In this document: positions 11,440-24,426 of the stretch, in pieces | Layout of the letters: the number at the start of each line of letters is the position of its first letter | Numbering within the stretch: the stretch's first letter is position 1 | Source: Nicotiana tabacum | Lineage: Eukaryota > Streptophyta > Magnoliopsida > Solanales > Solanaceae | Direction of reading: 5' to 3' | Assembly (NCBI RefSeq): GCF_000715075.1 | Contig: NC_134085.1 | Span: 156,454,178 to 156,518,177 of the forward strand | Length of the DNA stretch: 64,000 nucleotides | Notes under the pieces: model-generated | The model's database searches: none | The model's input: only the letters and a program-made list of their open reading frames with translations | What the model was told of the DNA's origin: nothing | Position numbers and translations under genes: made by a program

Positions 11440-11690
11440 GAACTTCCACACCTGCAACCAACTTAACTGTATATGCGCAACCGCAGGTGAGCCTGACCAA
11501 TCACACTTGCGCTCCACTCCTCTTCTGCGCCCAGGGATCCGCTCATGCGGCACCGCACGTGCGTTCCAATTCTCCGCATCTGTGGAGACTTCCCAAATGA
11601 GCTCTTCTTGCTCCTACACTTTGTCCTTCACACCTGCGACCATCGCAGTAGCGCCCAGGGTCCGCAGGTGCGATTACACCAGAACTCAGC
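11440..11690. repeat. CpG-rich GCACCTGCGG / CCGCAGGTGCG motif cluster in the outer LTR
   Basis: Several direct and inverted copies of a motif like CCGCAGGTGCG and GCACCTGCG within about 250 bp of an otherwise AT-rich LTR. Repeated in the partner LTR at 38445-38700. Possibly the LTR promoter region; no function is proven. Confidence 0.6.
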
Positions 11691-12379
11691 CTCCCCAAAA
11701 CCATGGAAAATCATCCGCGACTCGTCCAAAACACACCCGGGGCCCTCGAGACCCTATCCAAGCATATCAACAAGTCATATAACCCTACACAGACTCGCTC
11801 GAGGTCTCAAATCACATCAAAAAATGCCGAAATGACGAATCACACCATGAATCGAACTTAAGAACTTTCAAATCTTCCAACTTCGAGAACTTGTGCGGAA
11901 ACCAATCAAATCAACCCGGAATAACGTCAAATTTTGTAGGCATGTCCAAAATGATAAAATGGAGCCGTTCCAACTCTCAGAATTGTATTCCGACCACAAT
12001 ATCACAAAATTCAACTATGGATCAAACTTCTCCATTTTCCAAACTTCAACTTTTCCAACTTTCGCCAAAACGCCTCAAATTACCCTACAAACCTCCAAAT
12101 CTGAATCCATACACGCTCCTAAGTCCAAAATCACCATAAGAAGTTGTTGAGATGCCCCAATAACCCATTCTAGGGACGTTTACCCAAAAGTCTAATTCTG
12201 ATCAAATTCTCACCGCTTATGCTTCCAAAACTAGAATCCTTCTTCCAATTCGACTCTGAATCCCCCGGTAACTAAATTCAATCATGCACGCAAGTCGATA
12301 CATATAATATGAAGTTGTTCAAGACCTTACACTACTGAACAGAGCTTAAATTCTCAAAAACATTGGCCGGGTCATTACA

Positions 12380-12396
12380 TCCTCCCCTCTTAAAAC
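12380..12396 (-). other. Polypurine tract of the outer element
   Basis: Reverse complement reads TTTTAAGAGGGGAGGA directly before the LTR TG. This is the usual primer position for plus-strand synthesis. Confidence 0.85.
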
Positions 12397-12701
12397 CAAC
12401 GTTCATCCTTGAACGTGCCAAGATTCACCTCGAAGCCCTCAAATTGCTGAATGCACACTTCTAGCATACACCCGTGGATGATACTACGTCACCCAATCCA
12501 TATAAACCTGACGATACCATCTCAACTAAGATTTAGTCTTCCTACAAATACCAATTGGCCTTAGAGCAAAAATTCACACCTTCCATTCATTTCCAAGAGA
12601 CCTGATTCTAAATCCATATCTGTTACCAGTCTCAACCGGCTGCATCAACTCATGCCAACGCCCATATAGTACAACCATACATCATGACACATCATACATA
12701 G
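12397..12701 (-). other. 3' internal fragment of the outer element
   Basis: Non-coding internal DNA between the polypurine tract and the nested insertion at 12702. It continues at 24537. No domain seen. Confidence 0.7.
12697..12701. repeat. Target site duplication CATAG of nested chromovirus A
   Basis: CATAG precedes 12702; CGTAG follows 24531 (24532-24536). One of five bases has changed. Confidence 0.8.
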
Positions 12702-13409
12702 TGTCACGACCCGAATTTTCCATCGTCGGGACTGTGATGGTGCCTAATATTGTACCCACTAGGCAAGACAACGTTGCAGAATACTTCACATTTTACCTTT
12801 ATCTTTTAATAATTAAAACTTAACAAAAGTAAATCAGCGGAAATAAATACAGAAGAATACAGCTTAAAAGATTATCTTTATGCTAACGACGAAAAATGAA
12901 ATAAATTCCACCTAGAACTGGTGTCACAACTCACGAACAGTCTACGAATACTACAAATAATGATCTCAACGAAAAGTTTACATGTATCTCGAACGTAGAT
13001 AAAACAGAAATGAAGTAGGATAGACGGGAATGCCAAGGCCTGCGAACGCCTGTAGGACTACCTTGGGTCTCCGGAATGCAGCAACAACCACCAACCTCTC
13101 GATCAACCACTAGCTCCGAAATTTGTACAAGAAGTCCAGAGTGTAGTATCAGTACAACCGACCCTATGTACTGGTAAGTGCCGAGCCTGACCTCGATGAG
13201 GTAGTGACGAGGATACGGTGAGGCATCACAACATATACAACCTGCAATAGTTTATACTAAAGCGGAAAGGAAATACGAAATGAAATATAACAGAACTTGA
13301 ATTAAATGAATACGGACACCAGCCGTTCTACCAATACTCAGCTATAACCAATCCTTAGGGAGTTTCAACATCTCAATGATGAACTTTAACAAAAATAAAT
13401 GATAAAACA

Positions 13410-13690
13410 ATAACTGATGCGGCGTGCATCCCGATCCCACCATATAAGCAATAACAATATCAATATGCACCCTTATTACTCCTTGTTGCGGCGTGCAACC
13501 CGATCCCACTAGTCCACCCTTATTACTCCTCATCACATATCACCCTTATTCATCCTGTTGTGGCGCGCAACCCGATCCCACATGTACGGCCTTATTGCTC
13601 CTTGTTGCAGCATGCAACCCGATCCCACCAGAAAATCGCATTCACCCTTATTCCTCCTATTGCGGGCGTGCAACCCAATCCCAATATATA
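13410..13690. repeat. Tandem repeats in LTR A (GCGTGCAACCCGATCCCAC type)
   Basis: Five imperfect units of about 55-65 bp, each with GTTGCGGCGTGCAACCCGAT and CACCCTTATTACTCC. The matching array in the other LTR is 21657-21925. Inside each unit GTTGCGGCGTGCAAC is a near-palindrome. Confidence 0.85.
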
Positions 13691-14649
13691 TATTAGCACC
13701 AATCACAAAAATAAAGACAAGTGTTTCACAAGTCAACTCAAATCCTCCATAACACATATACCTCAATCCACACAATAGAATATCACTACGATTATGAAAC
13801 TTCACCAGTGTAAACTACTCAGCGAGACCAACCAAGGTGTATCATAAGGCACCAATGAACCAATATAAGCCAACAGGGTAGTAAAACAATTAAATACTTC
13901 CATAAAGAGAACCACAATTAATATGAAGCAATTAGACATGGAAACATTTATGAGCAGGTAGCAATTAAGGCAAGAAAGCAATATATAGTGAAACGGGGAA
14001 GGGAATAGGCAAAAATGATAATTTGGTAGTGCATAGGTACTCGTCACCATATCTATACACCACACACATGGAATTTCACATAGCAAATAAGTCGGGGATC
14101 CCTAATCCCTCAAGTCAAGGTTAGACCAAACACTTACCTCAAGCCAACGGGTATTTCAAAGCTCAATCACTGTTTTAGCTCTTGATTTCACCACCAATTC
14201 ACTCGTATCTAGTCATAATTAATTCAATAACATCAATAAATGTTAAATAACTCAACTCCAATGCATAATTATAGGTTTTCTACCATTTTCCCCAAAAAAT
14301 TAAAAATTCAACCCCAGGCCCGCTTGGTCCAAACTCAAAATTCAGACCAAAACCCGATTACCCATTCACCCTCGAGCCCGAATATATAATTGGTTTTGGA
14401 ATCCGACCTCAAATTGAGGTCTAAATTCCCAATTTATAAAAATCCCTAATTCTACCCAAACCCCCAATTTTTACCATAGAAATGTTAGATTTTGGTTGAA
14501 AATTCATGAAATGTAATGAGAAAGTGAAAGAAAGTGGATTAGGATCACTTACCAAAGGTTTAGGGAAGATTTGGTCTTGGGAGAATCGATTCCAGTGTTT
14601 TAGGATTTGAGAGATGTGAAAAATGGGTGAAAATCCTGTCCAAGTTTCA

Positions 14650-14950
14650 TTTTGAGCAGTTGCAGATGTTGCAATTGCGACCAGAGCTTCACAATTGTGA
14701 AGCTCGCAAATAAGTGACAAGCGTTGCAAATGCGAACTTGTTACACGCCTGCTACTGTCGCAATTACGAACCTTTGGTCAAAATTGCGAAGATTACCCCT
14801 CCCTGATGACTTCGCAAATGCGAACTATACTAGCCCAGGGCTTCTTCGCAATTGCGATAAAACCCTCGCAATTGCCAAGCCTGTAAAGCTCGCAAATGTG
14901 AAGCCTGATCTCGCGATTGCGAGATTAGAGGCTTGCGACAAATACCAGAT
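14650..14950. repeat. TCGCAATTGCGA palindrome cluster in LTR A
   Basis: Around ten copies of TCGCAA(A/T)TGCGAA and close variants in 300 bp. Similar clusters lie at 22915-23180, 43415-43440 and 45383-45670 in related LTRs, so the clustering is a family trait. Confidence 0.75.
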
Positions 14951-15654
14951 CAACAGCAGATTTTTCTAGTCCAAACTCATTCAGTAACCTATCGAATAAT
15001 CACCCGAGCCCTCGGGACTCTAAACCAAACACGAACACAAGTTTTAAAACATCACATGAACTTGCTTGCGCGATCAAATTGCCAAAATAACATCTAGAAC
15101 TATGAATTCAATACCAAAACTCATGAAATTTTCAAGATTGTTCAAAATTTCTAACTTTTCAACCAAAGGTCCGAATTGCATCAAATCACCTCCGTTTTTC
15201 ACTAAATTCCACACATAATGTCTAAATGTCATAACGGACCTGTACCGAGCTCCGAAACCATAATACGGACCTGATACCAACAAGATCAAAACTTATTAAT
15301 TTTCCAAAAACCATTATATTTTCAGTTAAATAATTTTCTTCAAAAATTCATTTATCGTGCTAGGGACCTCGGAATTCGGTTCTAGGCATACGCCCAAGCC
15401 TCATATTTTTCTACGGACCCTCTGGAACCGTCGGAACATGGGTCCGAGTTCGTTTATCTAAAATGTTGACCGAAGTCAACTAAAATTATTTTTTAAAGCC
15501 AAAAATCATTATTTCTCAAATTTTTCATACAAAAGCTTTCCAGTATCGCTCCTGGACAGCGCACACAAATCAAGGAGAGTTTAAAGGAGGTTTTCAAGGC
15601 CGCAAAAAATGGAAACGGATTCTAAAACAAAAGATGACCTTTTGGATCATCACA

Positions 15655-15672
15655 TTCTCCACCTCTAAAACA
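15655..15672 (-). other. Polypurine tract region of chromovirus A
   Basis: On the element's strand a purine-rich run (GAGGTGGAGAA) directly precedes the LTR TG, just after a conserved GAACGGTTGTTTT stretch. Confidence 0.7.
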
Positions 15673-15730
15673 ACCGTTCGTCCTCGAACAGACATAGAAA
15701 AGTACCTGAGTCGGTGAAAACATGGGGATA

Positions 15731-18700
15731 TCAGCTCCACATATTGGATTTCGACTCCCATGTAGCTGCCTCAACAGGCTAACGTCTCCATTGTACACGA
15801 CCCATTGGATAACTCTTCGATCTCAACTGATGAACTTGCCGGTCTAGAATAGCTACCGGCTCCTCCTCATAGGTCAATTCCTGGTCCAACTGAACAGTGC
15901 TGAAGTCCAACACGTAGGATGGATCGCCATGATACTTCTGAAGTATGGACACATGAAACACTAAGTGCACAGCTAATAAACCTAGAAGCAACGCAAGTTT
16001 GTAAGTCATCTCTTCCACTCTATCAAGGATCTTAAAGGGTCCGATAAACTTAGGGCTTAGCTTGCCCTTCTTCCGAAATCTCATCACGCCCTTCATGGGC
16101 AATACTCGAAGCAACACTCACTCCCCAACCATGAATGCCGCATCACGAACCTTACGGTCGGCATAACTCTTTTGCCTGGACTGAGCTGTACAAAGTCTAT
16201 CCTGAATGATCTTAACCTTATCTAAGGCATCCTGTACTAAATCTGTACCCAACAACCGAGCGTCCCCTGGCTCAAACCACCCAAATGGCGATCGATATCG
16301 TCTACCATATAGTGCTTCATAGGGAGCCATATGGATGTTCGATTGATAGATATTGTTATAGGCAAACTTCGCTAACGGTAAGAACTGATCTCAAGCACCT
16401 TCAAAGTCAATAACACATGTTCGGAGCATATCCTCAAAAATCTGAATAATACGCTCAGACTGTCCGTCCGTCTGAGGATGAAATTTTGTGCTCAAGTCGA
16501 CCCGCATACCCAACTCACGATGTATTTCCATCCAGAAATGTGATCTAAACTGCGTACCTCGGTCAAAAATGATAGACACGGGCATACCATGAAGACGAAC
16601 GATCTCAAGGATATAGATCTCTGACAACCGCTCCAAAGAATAGGAAACTACCAGAGGAATGAAATGCGGTGACTTAGTCAGCCTATCCGCAATAACCCAC
16701 ACTGCATCGAACTTCCTCTGAGTCCGTGGGAGCCCAACAACAAAATCCATAGTGATACTCTCCTATTTCCACTCAGGAATCTCAATCTTCTGAAGCAAAC
16801 CACCAGGTCTTTGATGCTCGTACTTTACCTCCTGACAATTCAAACACCGAGCTACATATGCAACAATATACTTCCTCATCCTCCTCCACCACTAATGCTG
16901 CCGCAAATCCTGATACATCTTAGTGACACCCGAATGGATAGAATACCGATAACTATGGGCCTCCTCTAGAATCAACTCGCGAAGTTCATCCACATTAGGC
17001 ACACAAACAAAACCCTATATCCTCAAAACTCCATCATCTCCAACTGTAACCTGCTTGGCACCACTGTGTCGCACTATGTCCTTAAGGACAAGTAAATAAG
17101 GGTCATCATACTGTCGATCTCTGATACACTCAAATAATGAAGACCGAGCAACTGTGCAAGCTAGAACACGACTGGGCTCAGAAACATCCAACCTCACGAA
17201 CTTATTGGCCAAAGCCTGAACATCCAAAGCAAGTGTTCTCTCACCGACTAGAATATATTCAAGGCTTCCCACACTGGATGACTTCCTACTCAAAGCATCG
17301 GCCACTATATTGGCCTTCCCGGGATGATACAATATGGTGATATCATAGTCTTTCAATAGCTTCAACCACCTTCTCTACCTCAAATTTAGCTCCTTCTGCA
17401 TGAACAAGTACTGTAAACTCTTATGATCCGTGAACACCTCACACGACACGCCATATAAATAATGCCTCCAAATCTTTAGCGCGTGAACAATTGCTGCTAA
17501 ATCCAAATCATGAACTGGATAATTCTTTTCATGAATCTTCAACTGCTGCGAAACATATACAATAACCTTGCCATTATGCATCAACACCGCACCAAGTCCA
17601 ATACGAGATGCATCACAATATACTGTATATGGCCCTGAACCTATAGACGACACCAACACCGGCGACGTAGTCAAAGCTGTCTTGAGCTTCTGAAAGCTTG
17701 CCTTACAATTGTCTAACCACCTGAACTGGGCACCCTTCTGGGTCAACATGGTCATCGAGGCTGCTATAGATGAAAATGCCTCCGCAAACCGACAGTAATA
17801 ACCCACCAAACCTAAGAAACTCCGAAACTCTGTAGCTGATGTGGGCCTAGGCCAGTCTTTGACTGCCTCAATCTTCTTAAGATCCACCTGAATACACTTT
17901 GCTGATACAACGTGACCCAAGAATGCAACTAAACTCAATCAAAACTCACATTTTGCAAACTTAGCATACAACTGGCTGTTTCTTAGAGTCTGAAGAAAGA
18001 CTCGAAGGTACTGCCCATGCTCCTCTCGGCTGCAGGAGTAGATCAGGATATCATCAATGAAAACAATCACAAAAGAATCCAAATAGGGCTTCAACACCCA
18101 GTTCATCAAATCTATAAACGTTGTTGGGGCATTAGTCAACCCAAAAGACATCACTAGGAACTCATAATGCCCATATCAGGTCTGAAAAGCTATCTTAGGG
18201 ACATTAGATGCCCTAATCCTCAACTGATGGTAGCCAGATCTCAAATCAATCTTTGAAAACACTTTGGCACCCTGAAGCTGATCAAATAAACCATCAATAC
18301 TCGGCAATGGATACTTGTTCTTGATGGTGACTTTGTTCAACTACCGATAATCTATATACATCCTCATCGATCCATCCTTCTTCTTAACAAACAACACCGG
18401 CGTACCCCAAGGCGAGACACTAGGTCTAATAAAGCCCTTATCAATCAAATCCTGCAACTGCTCCTTTAATTCCTTCAACTCTGGTGGGGCCATATGATAT
18501 GACAGGATAGAAATGGGTTAAGTGCCCGAAACCAAATCAATACAAAAGTCAATATCCCTGTCGGGTGGCATCCCCAGCAGGTCTACAGGAAACACCTCTA
18601 GAAACTCCCGAACCATTGGCACGGAATCCATAGAAGGAACCTCAACACTAGAATCACAAACATAAGCCAAATTAGACAAACACCCTTTCTCGACCATACG

Positions 18701-19846
18701 CCGAGCCTTCATATAAGAGATAACCCTGCTAGTAGAATGAACAAGAGTCCATCTCCACTCAAATCGAGGCAACACCAGTAATGCTAAGGTCACGGCTTAG
18801 CATGACAGTCCAATATGGCATGATAAGGCGACAACTAATCCATCCCCAAAATAACATTGAAGTCAACTATATCGAGAAGTAGGAGCTCTATACTAGTCTC
18901 AAGACCCCTAATAACAACCACGTATGAACGATCGACACGATCTACAATAATAGAATCACCCACTGGCATGGACACATATATGAGAGAACTCAAAGAAAAT
19001 GAGGCACAACCAAATATGAAGCAAAATAAGAAGACACATAGGAGTCTGTAGACCCTGGATCAAACAGAACTGAAGCATCTCTACTACAAACCAATACAGT
19101 ACTTGTGATAACAACATCAGAGGACTCAGCCTCAGGCCTGGCTGGAAAAGTATAACATCGGGGCTAGGTCCTACCACCCTGAACTATATCTCTAGGACGA
19201 CCTCCTGCTGGCTGTCCTCCACCTCTAGTGGTCTGGACTCCACCTCTAATGGCCTGATCTCCATCTCTAGCGGGCTGATCCCTACCTCTGGCTCCCTGGC
19301 CCTTACCTATAGATGGATGGGCAGGTGGTGCCGGAATCATGGCACAAGAACTCTGTTGCTGAGACTAAACACCCACTAATCTTGAACAAGCCCTCCAAAT
19401 ATGCCCATACTCACCATACTCAAAACATCTATCTAAATACTATGGCTGAGGAAACTGAGATTGACCCTGACTTGCCTGCTGACCATGATAATAACTTTGA
19501 AGAGGAGGTGCTCTGATAGGAGCTAGCGGTGCGCTATAAATTGGTTTCCTTGAAGGAGGTACATAAGGACCACAACCCCCTAAAGCTTCATGATATGCCT
19601 GATGTGCTGAATGAAATGGTCTGGGATGATGGCCCCTACCAAAAGAATCCCTGCCTCCAGATGAGGCACCACTGAACCTACCAGAATGACAAGTCCTCTT
19701 GTCAGACCCCAGAACACTCCCCTAAGATAGAACTGCCTCAACCCATCAGGCTACATTGGTCGCATCCTATACAGAAATCGCGCTTCTTGTCTCCTTAGCC
19801 ATTTGCAATCTGATAGGCTGAGCGAGTCCCTCAATAAAACTCTTCA

Positions 19847-19883
<37 letters not shown>

Positions 19884-20748
19884 TGGGAAGTATAAGAAGA
19901 GCATGACGGGCCGAATCCACAAATCTGGTCTCCTACTGAGTGGCGATCATAGAACACTGCTGAAGGCGCTTAAACTGCCTCCTATAGTCCTCTCTCTGAG
20001 TGATAGGAAGATACTTCTCCAAGAATAGCTGCGAGAATTAGTCCCAAGTGAGAGCTGGTGACCCAGCTGGTTTGGCCAAACAGTAATCTCTCTACCATTT
20101 CTTGGCGGAACTAGATAAGCAAAAAGTAGCAAAGTCGACCCCACTGGTCTCCACTATCCCTATGTTCCATAGAACTTCATGGCAACTGTCCAAATAGTCC
20201 TAGGGATCCTTTGAAGATGTAATGCCATAGGTAGTAGTGAAAAGCTTGGTGAACCTGTCCAACCTCCACAAAGCCTTCGAAGACATAGGTGATCCATCAC
20301 TGGTCTGTGCTACACCACCCGGCGACTACCCCAACTGGCTGAGCTGCCAGAGCCTAAAATTGAGGAGCCACCTGCTCCGGAATGTGAGTAGCGGGAGTCT
20401 GTGCTCCTCCCCCAACCTGAGAGATGGTTGGTGCTATATGAAGTATGCCTGCCTGAGTAACACTTTCCATGAGGCCCACTAGATGGACGAAAGAATCCTT
20501 AAGTACAAAGTAGCTATGAACCCCTCTGGAACCTGAGATGGCCCTGCTAGAACGGTCTGGGTCGGAACCTCATCATCAAACTCTACCTGAGGCTCCTCCA
20601 CTACTGCTGCTACTCGAGCTTTGGGCTGAGCCCTGCCTCTGCCTCGGCCCTTAGCATGGCGTTGTTCTCGTCTTCTGCCCCTTGTAGGAGTTTCCATCGG
20701 GGGCTTAGGCTACTGATCAGCTGATAAAGCGGTACGTGTTCTCGCCAT
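15731..20748 (-). pseudogene. gag-pol of chromovirus A (Ty3/gypsy, Tekay/Del-like)
   Basis: Starts at the ATG at 20748 (MARTRTALSADQ), stop at 15731. Order on the minus strand: Arg/Gly-rich gag N-terminus; gag zinc knuckle (CFEYGEYGHIWRAC, 19375-19425, one Cys lost); aspartic protease with LFDPGSTDSYVSS (about 19070-19110); reverse transcriptase about 17940-18510 with [13 protein letters not shown]; RNase H about 17375-17700 ([12 protein letters not shown]); integrase zinc finger about 16780-16950; DDE core 16391-16760 with MDFVVGLP and IIFDRGTQF; C-terminal SH3/chromodomain-like part 15731-16110. At least a dozen in-frame stops fit single transitions at Trp, Gln or Arg codons. A CT microsatellite interrupts gag at 19850-19880. 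Not functional. Confidence 0.93.
19849..19880. repeat. (CT)n microsatellite inside gag of chromovirus A
   Basis: About 15 uninterrupted CT repeats. On the coding strand this is a GA run giving alternating Arg-Glu codons next to the conserved gag stretch, so it grew after the element stopped being constrained. Confidence 0.95.
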
Positions 20749-20930
20749 CTGCGAAAGAATAGAGTAGAGAGTTCAATTAGCATTGAGAGATCAACCACAC
20801 GACAGAGATGAGTAGAAGTGAAACTGTTCCTAACTATGTAGCCTTTGGGGGATAAGCACAGACGTTTCCGTACCGATCCATCGGGCTCTACAAAGCTTGT
20901 CCGTGAATTGTGAGACCTAAGCAACCTAGA

Positions 20931-20942
20931 GCTCTGATACCA
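20931..20942 (-). other. Primer binding site of chromovirus A
   Basis: The minus strand reads TGGTATCAGAGC three bases inside the 5' LTR, complementary to the 3' end of plant initiator tRNA-Met. Confidence 0.93.
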
Positions 20943-20945
20943 ACT

Positions 20946-23907
20946 TGTCATGACCCGAATTTTCCAACGCCGGGACCGTAATGGCGCCTAACATTGTACC
21001 CGCTAGGTAAGCCAACATTGCAGAATACTTAACATTTTACTTTTATCTTTTAATAATTAAAACTTAACAAAAGTAAATCAGCAAAAATAAATGCAGGAGA
21101 ACGCAGTTTAAAAGATTATCTTTATGCTAATGATGAAAAACGAAATAAATTCCACCCAAAACTGGTGTCAAGACTCACTAACAGTCTAGAATACTACAAA
21201 TAATGGTTTGAGCAAAAAGTTTACATCTGTCTCGAAAGTAGATAAAATAGAAATGAAGTAGGATAGAAGGGGATGCCAGGGCCTGCGGACGCCTGCAGGA
21301 CTACCTTGGGTCTTCGGAATGCAGCAACAACCACCAACCTCTCGATCAACCACTACCTCTGAAATCTACACAAGAAGTGCAGAGTGCAGTATCAGTACAA
21401 CCGACCTCATATACTGGTAAGTGTCGAGCCTAACATCGACGAGGTAGTGACGAGGCTACGGCGAGGCATCACAACATATACAACCTGCAACAGTTTATAC
21501 TGAAGAGAAAGGGAAATACGGAATGAAATTTAATAGAACTTGCATTAAATAAATACGGACACCAGCCGTTCTACCAATACTCAGCTATAACCATTCCTTA
21601 GGGAGTTTCAACATCTCAGTGATGAACTTAACAAAAATAAATGATAAAACAATAACTGATGCGACATGCATCCCGAACCCACCATATACGCAATAACAAT
21701 ATCAATATTCACCTTTATTACTCCTTGTTTCGGCGTTCAACCCGATCCTACCAGTCCACCCTTATTACTCCTCATCACATATCACCCTTATTCCTCCTTT
21801 TTCAGCGCACAACCCGGTCCCACATGTCCACCCTTATTACTCCTTGTTATGGTGTGCAACCCGATCCCACTAGACAATTACGTTCACCCTTATTCCTCTT
21901 GTTGCGACGTGCAACCTGATGCCAATATATATATCATCACCAATCACAAAAATAAAGAAAAAAGTTTCAAAAGTCAACTCAAATCCTCCATAACACATAT
22001 ACCTCAATCCACAAAATGGAATATCACTACTATTATGAGACTTCGCCAATGTAAACTACTCAGCGAGACCAACCAAGGTGTACCATAAGGCACCAATGAA
22101 CCAATATAAGCCAACAAGGTAATAAAACGAAACCATAAGACAATTAAATACTTCCATAAAGAGAACCACGGTTAATATAAAGCAATTAGACATGGAAACA
22201 TTTATGAACAAGTAGAAATTAATGTAGGAGAGCAATATATAGGGAAACGGGGAAGGGAACAAGAAAAAAATGATAATTTGGTGGCGCATAGGTACTCGTC
22301 ACCATACCTATACGCCACACACATGGAATTTCACATAGAAAATAAGTTGGGGATCCCTATTCCCTCAAGTCAAGGTTAGATCAAATACTTACCTCAAGCC
22401 AACGGGTATTTCAAAGCTCAATCACCACTTTACCTCTTGAATCCACCACCAATTCACTCGTATCTAGTCATAATTAACTCAATCACTCAATAATTGCTAA
22501 ATAACTCAACTCCAATGCATAATTATAGGTTTTCTACCATTTTTCCCAAAAAGTCAAAAACCCGACCCCAGACCCGCTTGGTCCAAACTTGAAATTCGGA
22601 CCAAAGCCCGATTACCCATTCACCCCCGAGCCCGGATATACAATTGGTTTTGGAATCCGACCATAAATTGAGGTTTAAATCCCCAATTTATAAAAATCCC
22701 TAATTCTATCCAAACTCCCAATTTTTACCATAGAAATCTTAGATTTTTGGTTGGAAATTCATGAAATGTGATGGAAAAGTGAAATAAAGTGGATTAGGAT
22801 CACTTACCAATGGTTTGGGGAAGATTTGGTCTTGAGAGAATCGCCTATAGGGTTTTAGGATTTGAGAGATGTGAAAATGGGTGAAAATCCCGTCTAAGTT
22901 TCATTTTGAATAGTTGCAGATGTCGCAATTGCGAAGCTCGCAAATCCGAGACAAGTATCGCAAATGCCAACCTGTTGCATGCCTGCTACTGTCGCAACTG
23001 CGAACCTTTGGTTTCAATTGCAAAGGTTACCCCTCCGGATGACTTCGCAAATACATTGGTTTGTTCGCGAATGCAAACTATGCTGGCCCAGGGCTTCTTC
23101 GCAATTGCGATAAAACCCTAGCAATTTCCAAGCCTGTGAAGCTCGCAAATGCGAAGCCTGATCTCACAATTGCGAGATTAGAGGTTTGCAACAAATACCA
23201 GATTAACAACAGATTTTTCTAAGTCCAAACTAACTTTGTGGCGTATCCAAAACTCACACGAGCCATCGGGGATCTAAACCAAACATGTACACAAGTATTA
23301 AAACATCATATGAACTTGCTCGCGTGATAAAATTGCTAAAATAACATCTAGAACTATGAATTCGACACCAAAACTCATGAAATTTTCAAGATAGTTCAAA
23401 ATTTCTAACTTTTCAACCAAAGGTCTGAATTACATCAAATCTCCTCTATTTTCACCAAATTCCATATATAATGTCTAAATATCATAATGGACTTGTACCG
23501 GGCTCCGAAACCAAAATACGGGCTCGATACCAACAAGATCAAATCTTATTAATTTTCCAAAATCCATTATATTTTCAATTAAACAATTTTCTTCAAAAAT
23601 TCATTTCTTGGGCTAGGGACCTCGGAATTCGACTCCGGGTATATGCCCAAGACCCATATTTTTTTATGGACGCTCCATGACCATCGGAATGCGGTTCCGG
23701 TCCGTTTACACAAAATATTGACCGAAGTAAACTAAAATTGTCTTTTTAAGCCAAAAATCATTATTTCTTAAATGTTTCATACAAAAGCTTTTCGGTATCA
23801 CGCCCGGACTTCGTATGCAAATCGAGGAGGGATTAAAGGAGGTTTTTCAAGGCCTCAAAACATGAAAACGGATTCTAAAACAAGAGATAACCTTTTGGGT
23901 CATCACA
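20946..23907 (-). repeat. Middle/5' LTR of chromovirus A
   Basis: Starts TGTCATGACCC, ends TCATCACA, 2962 bp. Serves as the 5' LTR of the complete unit and the 3' LTR of the truncated unit. Repeat clusters match those of the other LTR (21657-21925 and 22915-23180). Confidence 0.93.
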
Positions 23908-24426
23908 TTCGCCACCTCCAAAACAACTGTTCGTCCTCGAACGAAGATAGAAAAGTACTTGAGCCGGTGAAAAGATGAGGATATTGACTCTGCATATCGG
24001 ACTCGGACTCCTAGGTAGCTGCCTCAACAGGCTGACGTCTCCTCTGCACACGAACCGACGAATAACTCTTCTATCTCAACTGACGAACATGCTAGTCTAG
24101 AATATCTACCGACTCCTCCTCGTAAGTCAAATCCTGGTCCAACTGAACAGTGCTGAAGTCTAACACGTGGGATGGATCGTCGTGATACTTCCGAAGCATG
24201 GACACATGAAACATTGAGTACACAGCTGATAAACCTGGCAGCAACGCAAGTCTATAAGTCATCTCTCCCACTCGATCAAGGATCTTAAAGGGTCCGATGA
24301 ACCTCGGGCTTAGTTTGCCCTTCTTCCCAAATCTCATCACGCCCTTCATGGGAGATACTCGAAGCAACACTCACTCCCCGACCATGAATGCCGCATCACG
24401 AACCTTACGATCGGTATACTTTTTTT
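23908..24426 (-). pseudogene. Truncated second pol end of chromovirus A
   Basis: C-terminal integrase / chromodomain-region coding sequence nearly the same as 15655-16165 (KGVMRFGKKGKLSPRFIGP and FHVSMLRKYHDDPS are visible). It stops at about 24426, where it is fused to an LTR stub. This is the remnant of the upstream unit of a tandem element. Confidence 0.88.

Larger units (their letters stand above)
8689..12379 (-). repeat. 3' LTR of the outer element
   Basis: 3691 bp, TGTCACGACCC at the left and TCATTACA at the right (TGTAATGA on its own strand). The 5' LTR partner is about 200 bp shorter because a stretch matching roughly 9275-9470 is missing at about 27290. It contains a 30-60-bp repeat cluster at 9940-10215 and a CpG-rich cluster at 11440-11690. 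Short open frames inside have no coding support. Confidence 0.92.
12702..15654 (-). repeat. 3' LTR of chromovirus A
   Basis: Starts TGTCACGACCC, ends TCATCACA. Contains a repeat cluster TGCGGCGTGCAACCCGATCC at 13410-13690 and a TCGCAATTGCGA-type palindrome cluster at 14650-14950. Confidence 0.93.

Noticed and set aside
11311..11835. Overlapping frames on both strands in the outer LTR
   Set aside because: They follow the CpG-rich repeat cluster and have no conserved domain; the partner LTR breaks them.
14724..14969. Frame with repeated Ala-Ile-Ala peptides (also 45359-45676)
   Set aside because: Produced by the TCGCAATTGCGA repeat cluster in the LTR.
17137..17340. Plus-strand frame opposite the RNase H/integrase part
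   Set aside because: Shadow of the minus-strand pol gene.
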